64,000 nucleotides of DNA from Hirundichthys speculiger (lineage: Eukaryota; Chordata; Actinopteri; Beloniformes; Exocoetidae), in NCBI GenBank assembly GCA_018398805.1, contig JAGFBZ010000170.1, positions 295,960-359,959 on the forward strand, in the 5' to 3' direction. Shown here in pieces: positions 23,514 to 34,325 of this stretch. Position 1 is the first letter of the stretch. The number at the start of each line of letters is the position of its first letter. Made by a program: the position numbers and the translations under genes. The notes under the pieces are model-generated. The model worked only from the letters and a program-made list of their open reading frames with translations. It was not told the DNA's origin and did not search any database.

Positions 23514-23900
23514 ATGTGCACCGGTGATGCAATCTATTCGACTGTTAAACAAGGCACTGACAAACGACGGAGGTGCAAAACGGAGTTTATTTCTCCAAGG
23601 CTGCAGTCGAATTCAGAGAGGTCATCACAGAATGCAGGATTCTTCAGAATGGCAATGACAGAAAACCGGCAGTCTCATCTAATACAATTCATCTAATAAC
23701 AAGTAGAAAAATACAGAACCTTAGGATCTGTCTAGACCTAACTTAGCTACTTGATAGAGACAACACCAAACAACCAGTGACCTCAAATGAAGCAGGATTT
23801 GAGGCGAAGAGTCATGGCCTTAATTTATGCCACAGCATGACACAGCAACTTTAGCACAGTTACGCCTCAGAATGAATTTTTAACATCACAGTGACACAAT
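23514..23900 (-). repeat. Interspersed repeat, possibly a solo LTR, copy 1
   Basis: Shares AACGACGGAGGTG, GTTTATTTCTCCAAG, TTCAGAGAGGTCAT and AACTTAGCTACTTGAT with 35300-35660. On the minus strand it has an AATAAA signal shortly before a possible end. No coding content. Confidence 0.5.
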
Positions 23901-24438
23901 TGTTAGCGTGACAGCAGCGACAGCCGTGTTGCCATGTTTGATTGGTTTCCTCAGATACATATCAGGCTCGTTTGTGGTGGATTTTAAATGGGGTTCACTG
24001 GAAACCTGGAACGGTTTTGACCGTGCGTGAACTTTGAAAGAGCGTCGTTCACAACGGCCCAAATGAACTAGTATGAACTAGTTCGTGAACTTTCATTTAA
24101 TGAACGCGTTCAGGTACGACGCTGCCGAAGAGAAACTCTGACACGTGTCATTACGGTTGGTTGAAACCAGTCTCTTGTTATTTTAATGGTTGAAAGTGGC
24201 ATGAGTGGACCATCCTCAAAGGGATTTAAAATATCGATATGAGTAGAGAGGAAAACAAATGCAGACAGACAACAATCAGATGTTTAAATCAAATATAGAT
24301 GATTGTTGATGTACGATCCAGATGTAAACCAGATGTAGTTCCATCTAGAGATCTGCTGGTGTCCTTCCAGTTAACAGAGGTCACGTTGTGGACTGGAACC
24401 GAGATAAAAAAGTTTGCTAGATGTGTGATGTTTTATAC

Positions 24439-24753
24439 GGAGCCCCTCTGGTGACATTTGATAAAAAATAATAATAATAATGCGTGGCCACAGGATAACT
24501 AATACGTTCAGCAGCCGAATTAAGCGTCTCTTGCTAAGCAATACTCAATGCCTAACCGCAAGTGCCTTAAGAGTGTCAATGGAATTTATTCCTATATTAA
24601 AATAAAATGAAATTAAGTCAAAAGTGTCCATGTTTGTTGGTTAAAGCACGAATCAATCAAGCAACAATCAATCTCTGCTTGGAAATGGCTACTATAATTA
24701 TCTCGTGGCCACGCATTATTTATTTTTTTTTATCAAATGTCACCAGTGGGGCT
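24439..24753. mobile_element. MITE with about 55-bp terminal inverted repeats, 315 bp
   Basis: GGAGCCCCTCTGGTGACATT at the left is mirrored by AATGTCACCAGTGGGGCT at the right, and the inverted match continues through AATAATGCGTGGCCAC. Long terminal repeats fit a MuDR-like element, but target duplication is unclear. Confidence 0.75.
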
Positions 24754-25170
24754 ACGTAGTTTTACTTTTGTGGGGAAAAAAGAAAAAAATGACAACAGGG
24801 TTGCAGCGGCTTTGACTCGGATAAAAGTGACGGTAAACTTGTGAAACGACTAACAAAGAACGTCAGAAGTTGATAAATTCTTTAAAAATTCTGGTTGATG
24901 CAGCAGTAAATGAATGAATGAAGATTATTTCTGTTCAGCTTCCCATTTTTGTCACATTCCAGATAAAACGGGTGGATGTGTTTATTTAAAAGTATCTTTG
25001 TTTTTTAGCTGATTTTGAGGCGTACGTGAGGCTACAGAGGCGGGAAGCTGCTCGGCCGCTGCAGCCGACGCGCCTGCAGGTCAGGACGTGACACGTTGAC
25101 AGGTTGTCATGTGTGACGGGCGCTCGTCTCTGCTGCATGTGCATCTGTGCACGCACCTCAACCAGCACCG

Positions 25171-25186
25171 CTGCGCACACACACAC

Positions 25187-25220
<34 letters not shown>

Positions 25221-25222
25221 GC
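25171..25222. repeat. (CA)n-(CG)n alternating purine-pyrimidine tract
   Basis: CACACACACACGCACACAC runs into CGCGCGCGCGCG. Such tracts favour Z-DNA. Confidence 0.85.
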
Positions 25223-26410
25223 ACCCCTGCATCCCAGCAGCCCTCTCGCCTTGAGGTGGTCCACCAAAGGTTCACGGTTTGACTTCTGTCCAGCTAAAGA
25301 GCGACTCTATTTAGCTCCACAGCGTGTCGTCTTTCAAGGGACACATCAGCTAAAAAAAAACAGTTATTCCACTGTTTTTATTACCGCACGTTTTATATTC
25401 TCTTTTAAAATAAAATGCGAACATTTTTCTCTCAGATCCTCAAACTTGAGCGTTTTTACGTCCTTAAATGTTTGATTAAATATAAATGCGATTCATGAGT
25501 GAACAATTTAACATTTTTTATTCTTTTTTTTGTCACAATTAAGTCGTGAAAATATATGAGGAAATAAATTAGGATAAAAATGAACAATACTAGAGAAGAA
25601 GATGACGGGAAAGTGAGCCAACCAGTAATAAATTGTACGGCTTCATTTCTGAAATAGTTGCTTATAAAAATAACAGTTGTAGTAAACGTGGTTCGTTCTG
25701 GATATGAAAATGAGCAGTTGTGGGACAGAAATGAAGGGAGCGGTCTCTCTAATCAAAGCTGCATCGCCTACTTTCTTTTCTTTTCTTTTTATTTATTCCT
25801 CATATTGTTTTTATCGTCTCCAGAAGAAGGCTGACATGAAAGCACGTCTTCGCTCTCATTGGTTTGTCACCGACGGCTCATTTGATCGTTGTCATCATTG
25901 GAGCTGCGAGGTCATCGGGTCGAGCAAACATGAGGAAGCTGCCAAGGAATAACATGCTGCTGGAACGAGAAAGAGAGAGAAAGAAAAAAAAAAAAAAAAG
26001 AAGATGGCCCTGCAGGACATAATTAGTGTGAAAATCCCAGCTTTTATTTTCTGGCACAGTGACAATTAGAGATTGGGGTTTTTCAGCGGTGACGAACGTC
26101 TGGCAGCTCAGGCGGTTGATGGTCAGGTTTATTTTACTCATTGCTTTTGTTAAACAGATAATGGTTTTGTTTAAGTTTTTCAATGTCATCAATAACAAGT
26201 AGATTTTTTCCCTCTTTTGCTTGTAGAATTTTATTCTATTTTACCAGCAACTGTTTCTACTCCAGAAAAATCTGATGAACAATAAATCTTGCTTGGTTGG
26301 AAAAAAAAAACAACTAGAACTTCTAGGGTCAAAGGCCCCAGACTGCCGTTTCCTCCTCATGTCCTCGGCGCTTCCACGCTGCCGGGGCCCCTGGGGGCCC
26401 ACAAGGGCCC

Positions 26411-26450
26411 GAGACACCCTGAAACACCCTGAAACACCCTGAAACACCCG
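26411..26450. repeat. Small minisatellite, 10-bp unit (GAAACACCCT) x4
   Basis: Four successive near-identical units, the first being GAGACACCCT. It makes a short open frame but not a gene. Confidence 0.85.
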
Positions 26451-26894
26451 TGAGCATGCAGGGGAGTCTGTGGACGAGGACCGAGGCAGAGATCTCTGAG
26501 AGATCACCACCGTCCACTAAAATGACATGTCGGGGGATGGGGGGTGGGGGGTGGGGGTGTCACGTCCCCCCGCTTCTCATCGGGCTGTCATGGCCACCAG
26601 TCCAACGTCTCCTCTGTCACATGCACTCTGCTCAATCTGGCTCGGGCCCCGACCATGTCACACACGATAAACGTGTCACGCACCAGGACTCGGCTGATAC
26701 CAGGGAATTATGGGAACGTCGCACGTGCACGTGTCTGCATCTGACGCGTCTGCACTGAACTTGTGCGTGCACGTGCGGGTTGTAATTCGGGGGGTGGGGC
26801 TTCCTCGTTACGTTACGCCAATAAGATAACATGAGTATGACATCAAAGTCTCTGTACCCTTTAAATAAATAACAGAAAAAAAAAAAAACTCATG

Positions 26895-27731
26895 CAGTAT
26901 GGAGCCCCATTTGGGTCATAATTCAATGAATAAATGAGTCTATTATTATGAAATACAGGTGTTTATTATTATGAAATATGTATCCATTATTATGAAATAT
27001 ATGTGTATTATTATGAAATGTTTCCCATTATTATGAAAAAATGTAATATTATGAGACATATTTTTATTATTATTTAAACTTAGTTTAATGCATAATAGTT
27101 TATTTCAGAATGGCTTTTTTAAATTTAAGAATGAGTTTTTACATAATTGCTTCCTTTTTCATAAGAATGAGCTTTTACATAATAATGACATTTTGCCAGT
27201 GGGCGGGGCCAGTGGTTGACCTGCACGCTCATTGGCTGATCCTTCTCCATCTACGCTCTGACATCGACTAGTTTTGGCCGTGAGGTTCCCGTTAGCAGCG
27301 GGCCGTGGCGTCATCAAGGTGCGCTCCTAGTCCGATTGTAGCTATGGCAGCTTGGACTGAGCTACGGGAAACCTTGACGTTTCTTAGTCGATGTCAACTT
27401 TTAACCGTAAACTGAGGTGCATTCTGCCACCTACTGGCCTGGAGTATATACATTACACCTCTCTCGCCCACTATCGATATTCACTGTTGTGTTGCTTATG
27501 CCTGAATGAAAGAACAGCCAATCACATAAATGGCTCCGCCCTCTCTGCTGTGATTGACACACAACTCATTCTTATAAAAAACGAAACCATTATTATGTAA
27601 AAACTCATTCTTATGAAAAACGAAACTATTATCATAATAATGGGAAATATTTCATAATAATAAACACCTGTATTTCATAATAATAGACTCATTTATTAAT
27701 GGAATTATGACTCAAATGGGGCTCCATACTG
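26895..27731. mobile_element. 837-bp element with long inverted repeats and a flanking direct repeat of about 40 bp
   Basis: CAGTATGGAGCCCCATTTGG at the left and its near-exact inverse at the right start terminal repeats longer than 90 bp that contain ATTATTATGAAATA subrepeats. The centre is GC-rich with another inverted pair (ATCAAGGTGCGCTCC ... GAAACCTTGACG). The sequence GTACCCTTTAAATAAATAAC plus A-run and ACTCATGCA (26854-26896) is repeated after the element (27731-27768). Confidence 0.88.
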
Positions 27732-28287
27732 TACCCATTAAATAAATAACAAAAAAAAAACTCACGCAGAGCGGGCTTGGTACGTAGAATCAGCTGTGGT
27801 GATAAATCCATATTTCCGTAAGACTCCTTATATTGTGTGTTGAAAGTTTTCTTTTTCTTGGAAGTCGTAGGCTGTTCTTTTTTCTCCTCACAAGGAAACT
27901 TTCCAAAAACGTCTCTTTCTTACTCATTTTGCTAACTGGGTTAAATTTTGGTGCTCAAGTGACCGAGATGTAACCGAGAGATACCAGTCATTTTTCAAAA
28001 TAAAAGATTTTTCAAAATAAAAGCTCGATCAGACTCATATAATAAATAAAACTTAAATAGCTAATTTTTTCTTGCTCTGACCTGTACCGGGCCGTGGACA
28101 GGTACCGGTCCAGGTTCAGAGCAGGTCATGGTCCATATTGTATCTAATGTGTCTAATCCTTGATTCAGTTTTCTGCATTAATTTGCCATGAAATGTGATT
28201 ATAAAATGTGGTCTCTTCATCTCCTGTCATCCTTCCCTCTTTATTTTCATCAAGTCCCAGTAATAGACAACTACATTGTGCACTATT

Positions 28288-28799
28288 ACAGTGGTTCTCA
28301 AACTTTTAATACTGCGTACCACCTGAGGAAACTGTTCAGCTCTCTGAGTACCACCATGATGCCCAGTTTTAAAATATAGCCATATACGCCTTCATAATTA
28401 GCTTTAAACACACAGGAGAGATGTTTATTCCTTATTGTGGTTATTTATTACCTAAATTGTTACTTTACTGAATCACAACTCTGAAACACAACACTGAATT
28501 TACAACTCTGTCCAACCATTCTCACATACTCAAACTCTCACACAGAGCAAAATAAAGTTAAAAGTTGTTACAGCTGCACTGCAACTGAATATGCAACAAA
28601 TTATTTTTATAAGACAATTTTAATTAACTAAAGCTATACATTTCCTTTGAAACGTTTTCATAGTGCATTGTATGTTTCTGATTTTTCTTTTAAGTGGAAA
28701 TGTGTGAAAAAATGTGGAAAGTCATGACGTTCCCCCGCGTACCACCAGAGAGCGCTCGCGTACCACCGGTGGTACATGTACCACAGTTTGAGCACCACG
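28288..28799. mobile_element. Non-autonomous hAT element, 512 bp, perfect 8-bp target duplication
   Basis: Begins ACAGTGGTTCTCAAACTTTT and ends CCACAGTTTGAGCACCACG, imperfect inverted repeats followed by GTACCACC subrepeats. GCACTATT occurs at 28280-28287 and 28800-28807. A 3' fragment of the same family is at 164-362. Confidence 0.92.
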
Positions 28800-29203
28800 G
28801 CACTATTGGATGAAGCGCAAACCGTTTCTTGTGTTTTTATCGAACACACCCGTTAACTTGAAAGAGTAAATGGACCAATTTATTGAGCTAAAACTAAATG
28901 AATCGGTGCAGCCACAGTTCAGTGTGCAGCTTCAGTGATTGATAAGAGACACTCATGCGTTCAGAGTTGTCTGTGTTCAATGCGTCTGTTCACATATTTT
29001 TTCTTTTCACAGTTTAACGAAGAGACTGCACATTTTTTTTCTAATCTAAATATTTTTCTTTATTATATAGATCTTTAATCTGAGTTTAATCTGAGTAAAG
29101 AATTCTATATTACCCTTTTAAAAAAATTGAGCTCCTGACCTCAAAGCCTCAAAGGAAGGAGGCTGTAAATATTTTAACCGCTTGAAAAATGCCCCTGTTT
29201 CAG

Positions 29204-29305
29204 GCCCGACGGCATCGGTACAGTGACTGTGGAGGAGAAGGAGCGCTTTGAGGAGATCAAAGAGAGGCTACGGGTGCTTCTGGAAAACCAGATTACACAC
29301 TTCAG
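29204..29305 (+). CDS. cadps: CADPS exon: [22 protein letters not shown]
   Basis: The acceptor is CCTGTTTCAG and the donor is TTCAG before GTGGGA. With the preceding AG it restores an Arg codon and encodes [20 protein letters not shown] then [14 protein letters not shown], leaving AG for the next Arg. The charged helix is characteristic of both CAPS1 and CAPS2. It is separated from the next exon by an intron of only 91 nt, the shortest in the window, after a preceding intron of 9.5 kb. Confidence 0.96.
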
Positions 29306-29396
29306 GTGGGACTGGTGCACATTAACCGGCCGTAGAGCTGCTGCAGCGCTGCAGAGGCGGGAGTTGGAATGAAAATCATCCCTTCTGCTTCCTCAG

Positions 29397-29460
29397 GTAC
29401 TGCTTCCCATTTGGACGACCAGAAGGAGCACTAAAAGCAACCTTGTCTTTGCTAGAAAGG
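29397..29460 (+). CDS. cadps: CADPS exon: [21 protein letters not shown]
   Basis: The 64-nt exon lies between TTCCTCAG and GTAAGTG. Its first G completes Arg and the rest encodes [20 protein letters not shown] plus R, ending in phase 0. The peptide is identical to my recollection of mammalian CAPS1 here. Only 38 nt of intron separate its donor from the first base of a transposon-derived inverted repeat (29499 onward), with little room for intronic control signals. Confidence 0.96.
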
Positions 29461-29498
29461 GTAAGTGTCATTATAAGTTTCATATACAGAATATATAT

Positions 29499-30258
29499 TA
29501 GGGCTGGGCTACAATTAAAATTTGTAATCGCGATTAATCGCATCGTTTCCCTGATTAATCTGATTAATCGCATTGTATACGCAAAATCAAATAATGAATT
29601 CAAAAGTAGTATAAAATGCAGTTTTATTGAAATGTTCTGCTGCCATATGAACTAAAGTGTCATAACATTTGTTGTTCAAACACTTTTAACATCAGCACTT
29701 GTCAGTAACACATATTTAGTGTAAATCTCATCTCAAAAATGTCAAAATAAAATAAAGCTTATTGCTAAACTGCCAGGGCATTAATGTCATCCTTTTTTTT
29801 TTCTGAAAAATAAAAAAAAGTCTACAAACAAAATCCTAACAATCTAGAGACCACAATCAGAACATTAAAACAGGTAATTTCTGACGGAACAGCAGAAACT
29901 TTTAACGGGGAGTTTAACTTGTCAGTTGTTACAAATAACCTTGTTTCTGTTGAATCCTCCGTCTGGGAGAACTTTAAAATGAAAATGTCCATGTTAAAGT
30001 TCAGGAACTTTACCAATCCGTAATTATCTGTGTATCATTTGTCCATTTTTTTTTAGACAGAATTGTTAATATTGCTACCTGAGTTGCTACCTGAACTGTA
30101 AAGTACACTGATTTTTACCGCTCGCCATGTCCGCATGTTTACCTGCCAATTCTTTTCCGGTTCCGCAGCAGCCAGTAACAGACTTTTCAAAACAAAAGCA
30201 TGTGAGCAACATGTGTTAACGCGCGATAAAATAAATGTCGGCGTTAATATATTAATGC

Positions 30259-30262
<4 letters not shown>
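29499..30262 (-). mobile_element. hAT element copy (family of 17934), reverse orientation, left arm of inverted pair
   Basis: Starts TAGGGCTGGGCTACAATTAA and runs as the reverse complement of the family to GGCGTTAATATATTAATGCG, where (TA)n replaces the inner terminus. It lacks an internal segment present in the right arm. Confidence 0.88.
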
Positions 30263-30301
<39 letters not shown>

Positions 30302-30338
30302 GTGTGTGTGTGTGTATATATATATATGTGTGTATATA
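30263..30338. repeat. (TA)n/(TG)n spacer at the centre of the inverted pair
   Basis: About 36 nt of TA, then TGTGTG and more TATA. It replaces the inner terminal repeats of both hAT copies. Confidence 0.9.
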
Positions 30339-31318
30339 TTAACTCATTAATTAATTAACGCCGAGATTTATTTTATCGCACGTTAACGCATGTTGCTTAC
30401 TAGCTAAAACAGACATGGAGAACGGTAAAGATCCGTGAACTTTACAGTTCAGGTAGCAACTCAGGTAGCAATATTAACAATTCTGTCTGAAAAAAAAAAT
30501 CTGGACTACAACAAAACTTTGGCGTCATTCCTCCATGTTCCATCAGATCTGCTCCATGTGTTCACTGTCCTGCTGTTCTCTAGCTGGTTACTGCAGTGCG
30601 GCTCCATCCAGTGGCACAGATGTGTAATGACAACAGAAAGTCCAGTCCTCGATTATAAAACAATTTCAGTTCTGTGGCCCGTTTTTTCATTTCGTATGGT
30701 TTAAAATTGAAATATAAAAAAAACAGGCATTTTCTCATTTTTTTTGTGTTAGATTAAAAAATGAGAAAAGTAATAAAATGTCACTTTTTATTTTATTTTT
30801 TTAAATTTTTGATTGACAATTGAAAATAGAAAGAATAAATGATACACGGATTGGTAAAGTTACTGAACTTTAACATGGACATTTTCATTTTAAAGTTCTC
30901 CCAGACGGAGGATTCAACAGAAACAAGGTTATTTGTAACAACTGACAAGTTGAACTCCCCGTTAAAAGTTTCTGCTGTTACCTCAGAAATTACCTGTTTT
31001 AATGTTCTGATTGTGCTGAGACACAATAATTTGTTGGATTTTGTTTGTAGACTTTTTTTTAATTTTTTATAAAAACAGGATGACATTAATGCCCTGGCAG
31101 TGGCAATAAGCTTTATTTTATTTGACATTTTTTAAGATGAGATTTACACTAAATATGTGTTACTGACAAGTGCTGATGTTAAAAGTGTTTGAACAACAAA
31201 TGTTATGGCACTTTAGTTCATATGGCAGCAGAACATTTCAATAAAACTGCATTTTATACTACTTTTGAATTTTGCGTATACAATGCGATTAATCGTGATT
31301 AAAAATTTTAATCGTTGT
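30339..31318 (+). mobile_element. hAT element copy (family of 17934), forward orientation, right arm of inverted pair
   Basis: Runs from TAATTAACGCCGAGATTTA to GATTAAAAATTTTAATCGTTGT. The terminal CCAGCCCTA is lost into the following (TA)n. Segments such as TATGGCAGCAGAACATTTCA match the inverse of the left arm closely. Confidence 0.88.
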
Positions 31319-31319
31319 A

Positions 31320-31421
<102 letters not shown>

Positions 31422-31453
31422 CACTAATCATCTTCCTGTGTCTCTCTGTGAAG

Positions 31454-31577
31454 GTTCTGATGAAGGATATTGTCACCCAAGTCCCACAAGAGGAAATCAA
31501 AGCTGCAATCAGGAAGTGTCTGGAACAGGCCGCCGTGGTCAACTACCAGCGTCTGTCGGAGTACGCCAAACTGGAAG
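31454..31577 (+). CDS. cadps: CADPS exon: [16 protein letters not shown] to SEYAKLE
   Basis: The exon starts after CTCTGTGAAG and ends at CTGGAAG before GTAGGT. It encodes [20 protein letters not shown] then [20 protein letters not shown] and E, and ends with one base (G), which lets several downstream phase-1 exons join in frame. The 3' splice region is squeezed: a (TA)n-(TG)n microsatellite ends about 35 nt upstream, followed by CACTAATCATC (branch-site-like) and CTTCCTGTGTCTCTCTGTG. Differences from mammals ([12 protein letters not shown] against VTPVPQEEVKTV) are conservative. Confidence 0.96.
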
Positions 31578-32243
31578 GTAGGTCGCCGCTCCGTCAGCGA
31601 TCCCTCATGTCCGTGATGGGAAATTCTCTCTTTATGTGGCTGTTTGTGGTTGAAATAGGAATAATTTTTCCTCTCGTTCAAAACTCTTTTTAAGACAACC
31701 CTATCTCCCGTACTAAAAATGATGAATGTTGAGACTTGGCTGCAAATTTCAAGCCCTGTGTTACTCATCTAACCCTAACTCGGCTCACTGATGACTGTGT
31801 GTCAGCTGTAAATCACTCCCTCCCGCCTGGTGTTTTCTCCAGGCTTTGAGAGGTAAAGGTAACGTGAGCAAGGGATTTCTGAAGGTCAGTAATCTGCCTG
31901 AACCCCAACCCTAACCTAAAGTAACCTTGGGTACGACTTCACAACGATGAGACCTCCTGAATCGTAGGCTACAGCTGTTGTAAGCAATAATCAAAACATG
32001 AAAATGAACTCTACTGTGGTTAACAACTTTTATGTGTGACAGAAACCTCATAAAACTAGCAGCAAAAGATGAGACTGTTGTTCCCGCCCAAAACTGTGCA
32101 TCATCAGGCATCAGTGGAGTCTGACTATGAACCAGACTGAAGACATAAATAAAAATATTCTGGTATGTAACATCATCTAATGATAGGAAGACTGCCATCA
32201 TGTGGCTGGAGGTTGACATTTTTCATCAGATGTCCCAAACTTG

Positions 32244-32795
32244 GGGCCAATTCTATTTCCTCCCTTAACCCTTAATCTCAACCCTCACCCTTAACCCTCA
32301 ATCTCAACCCTCGCCCTTAACCCTCAATCTTTGGCCCTCCAAAGTAAGTGTAAGTCTATCTCGTGACTTAGAAATGGGACACCCCATGAGTGCAGTTACG
32401 TCTTCAAACTGTGGGGGGGACGGCCTTACACCAAAGCTACGTCCAGTCTGTCAAGAAAACGACGACGATGACGAAGAAGACATATAAGAAGAATAAGATA
32501 ATATAAATATATATAACGAAGACAATAAGATGGTTTCGTCACATTTATATCTTTATTAACTACGAAAATACTTACATTTGTAGCTAGCTTTTTTAAGCGC
32601 CGTCCTTTTTGAAGACACGATGCCTTTTGGGTAGTCTTACTTCCACGGGTGGTACCAGAGAATCTCAACATCCCTCAATCTTGTCCCTCAACTTGACTTT
32701 CTAAGAATCAGGTCAGCACTTGCACTTCACGGGAGCGCACATTTTTGAGATTGAGGGTTGAGATTGAGGGTTAAGGGAGGAGTTGGAGTTCACCC
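32244..32795 (+). mobile_element. Harbinger-like MITE, 552 bp, with telomere-like terminal subrepeats
   Basis: Ends GGGCCAATTCTATTTCCTCC and, inverted, GGGTGAACTCCAACTCCTCC, continuing into repeated TTAACCCTCAATCTCAACCC. The 3-bp flank TTG is duplicated (32241-32243, 32796-32798), which suits PIF/Harbinger. Two further copies are at 57869-59078. Confidence 0.8.
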
Positions 32796-32999
32796 TTGGT
32801 CTCTTTCAGACAATAGCAAGAAGAAAAAAAAACACCTGGAATGAATTTGGTTTCTGCACGGATTCCCATTTAATTCCATTTAATTTCCATATTTAATCTG
32901 ATCTTCAGCCACGTCACAATTATAGACAAAAAAAATACGCTGAAAATGACAACACACAAACAGTCGTGATATCTTGTCTTCACTGGTGACATTAAATAG

Positions 33000-33800
33000 T
33001 TCCTGTGGCTGAAGAAAAGCTAAGTGAGAAGAAATACTACTACGGTTGGTAAAAGACACTCAAAAAGCTTACGTTTGTGGCTCAGAAGAAACATCTGGAG
33101 ATGTGAGCCATCCTGGAAAAAGGCAGATCTCTGCAGACCTTCGATCAAGAGTAGCTGATCTGCACGAGGCGGGAAAGGATACAAAGTCATTGGAAGTGTG
33201 AAGTGTTTCATCAGCCCATGGCCAGAAGAACCTTCTAGAAATGGAGCTGGTTTGCTCTTCTTCAAGAGGTCACCCTTCCGGGTCGACTCCAAAGCCACAG
33301 CGCCGAAGAAGAACCTGTAAGGAGCAGAGACTGGAGCTGGCAAACATCTCAGTCAGCCATTACAGAAGTCCCTGAACGGACAGGATGTCCGTGGAAGAGC
33401 TGAAGAAGTTCTTGAAAAGGGAACGCCATGAAGGAAAAGGACTTGCTTCACTACCAGAGGGTCCAGATCACATATGGAGTCAAAGTGTCCTACGCTGCCA
33501 GGGTGGTTGTCTGCCAGCTGGAGCTTAGGCTGGGGGTGATGCACAGACCCCTAAGCATGGAGGACCGTCCAAAGAACATTTGGGTGGCCACAGTCAGAAC
33601 CCAGAACCTTCACCACATGGAGAGCAGTTCTCATCAGACATCGTAACAAGCAGCTCTAGAGTGAGGAAGGATCCATAAATGTCTCCAGAAGGTTGTGCAG
33701 CTCTGATCGAGGGCTGCCCAACATGAATACTCGAAGTGAAGGTTGGCGGTTTTATGTATTCAATCAGCACTGTGAACGTCAACAGAGAGACCAAGAACTG
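33000..33800 (+). pseudogene. Possible Tc1-like transposase relic
   Basis: The stretch reading CTGCACGAGGCGGGAAAGGATACAA resembles the HEAGKGYK segment of Tc1-like transposases and recurs in degraded form near 57755. Stops and frame changes are frequent. Boundaries are uncertain. Confidence 0.4.
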
Positions 33801-34136
33801 TAATTGTTTGTGTGTCGTGAGCTTAATCCCATTATTTTTGTCGATCGCGGTGACATCCTGTGATGAATGAATGCAGAAAACCAGTTTACTCCGGTGAGTT
33901 CGTACACGTTTCCTCGACGCAGCTCCGCAGGTAAAACTCCGGTGACACCAAACTCAGAAATTAAAAGAGTTGCAGCTTACAGTCCGTGGTGATTGAAACC
34001 AAACCGTCTGGTGAATTAATTCTCACCCTCAACTGATGTGGGATGCCGATGATAAATTTTATCGTACCGCTCAACGAAGGAGGTCCCTTCACGGTGGTCA
34101 GTTCTTGAGTGAGGGGTAAACAGGCTTTTCATACTG

Positions 34137-34325
34137 GTTCAATTCAATTAAATTTTATTTGTATAGCGTCTAGGCGCTTTACAGAGACCCAGATCATGAC
34201 CCCCGAGCTAATATCATTAACTAAAAACTGCAGAAAAAGCCCCTTTAATTATCTTTCACAGCGTTACTCATGGCTTGATAGTTGTCTGACGCCTTCGCCA
34301 GGGAACAGGAAGTGAAAATGCATTC
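34137..34325 (-). mobile_element. LINE (L2-type) 3' tail, minus strand
   Basis: TTCAATTCAATTAAATTTTA then TTTGTATAGCGTCTAGGCGC and TTTACAGAGACCCAGATCATG is the inverse of the fish LINE 3' end with its TTGAATTGAA tail. Confidence 0.65.

Larger units (their letters stand above)
22566..24117. mobile_element. hAT-like element with GAACTAGTTC subrepeats, carrying nested insertions
   Basis: The left part has GGGCAAGTTCACTTTCTAC, ACGAACTAGTTAAGTTC and repeated GAACTA; the right part has GAACTAGTATGAACTAGTTC and GAACGCGTTCAGGTACGA. A second hAT (22895-23275) and an LTR-like repeat (23514-23900) lie inside. Outer borders are approximate. Confidence 0.65.
19652..29203 (+). other. cadps: CADPS intron of 9.5 kb
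   Basis: Elements at 20321, 20712, 22566 (with nested insertions), 24439, 26895 and 28288 are listed separately. Stretches 19660-20300, 21180-22180, 24760-26850 and 27770-28270 show no gene; they contain C- and A-runs, a (CA)n/(CG)n tract and a 10-bp minisatellite. AT-rich sequence with no recognised feature fills 28808-29190. Confidence 0.75.

Noticed and set aside
26411..26450. Short direct repeats that might suggest a CRISPR-like array
   Set aside because: The units are contiguous 10-mers without spacers, a simple minisatellite in a eukaryotic intron.
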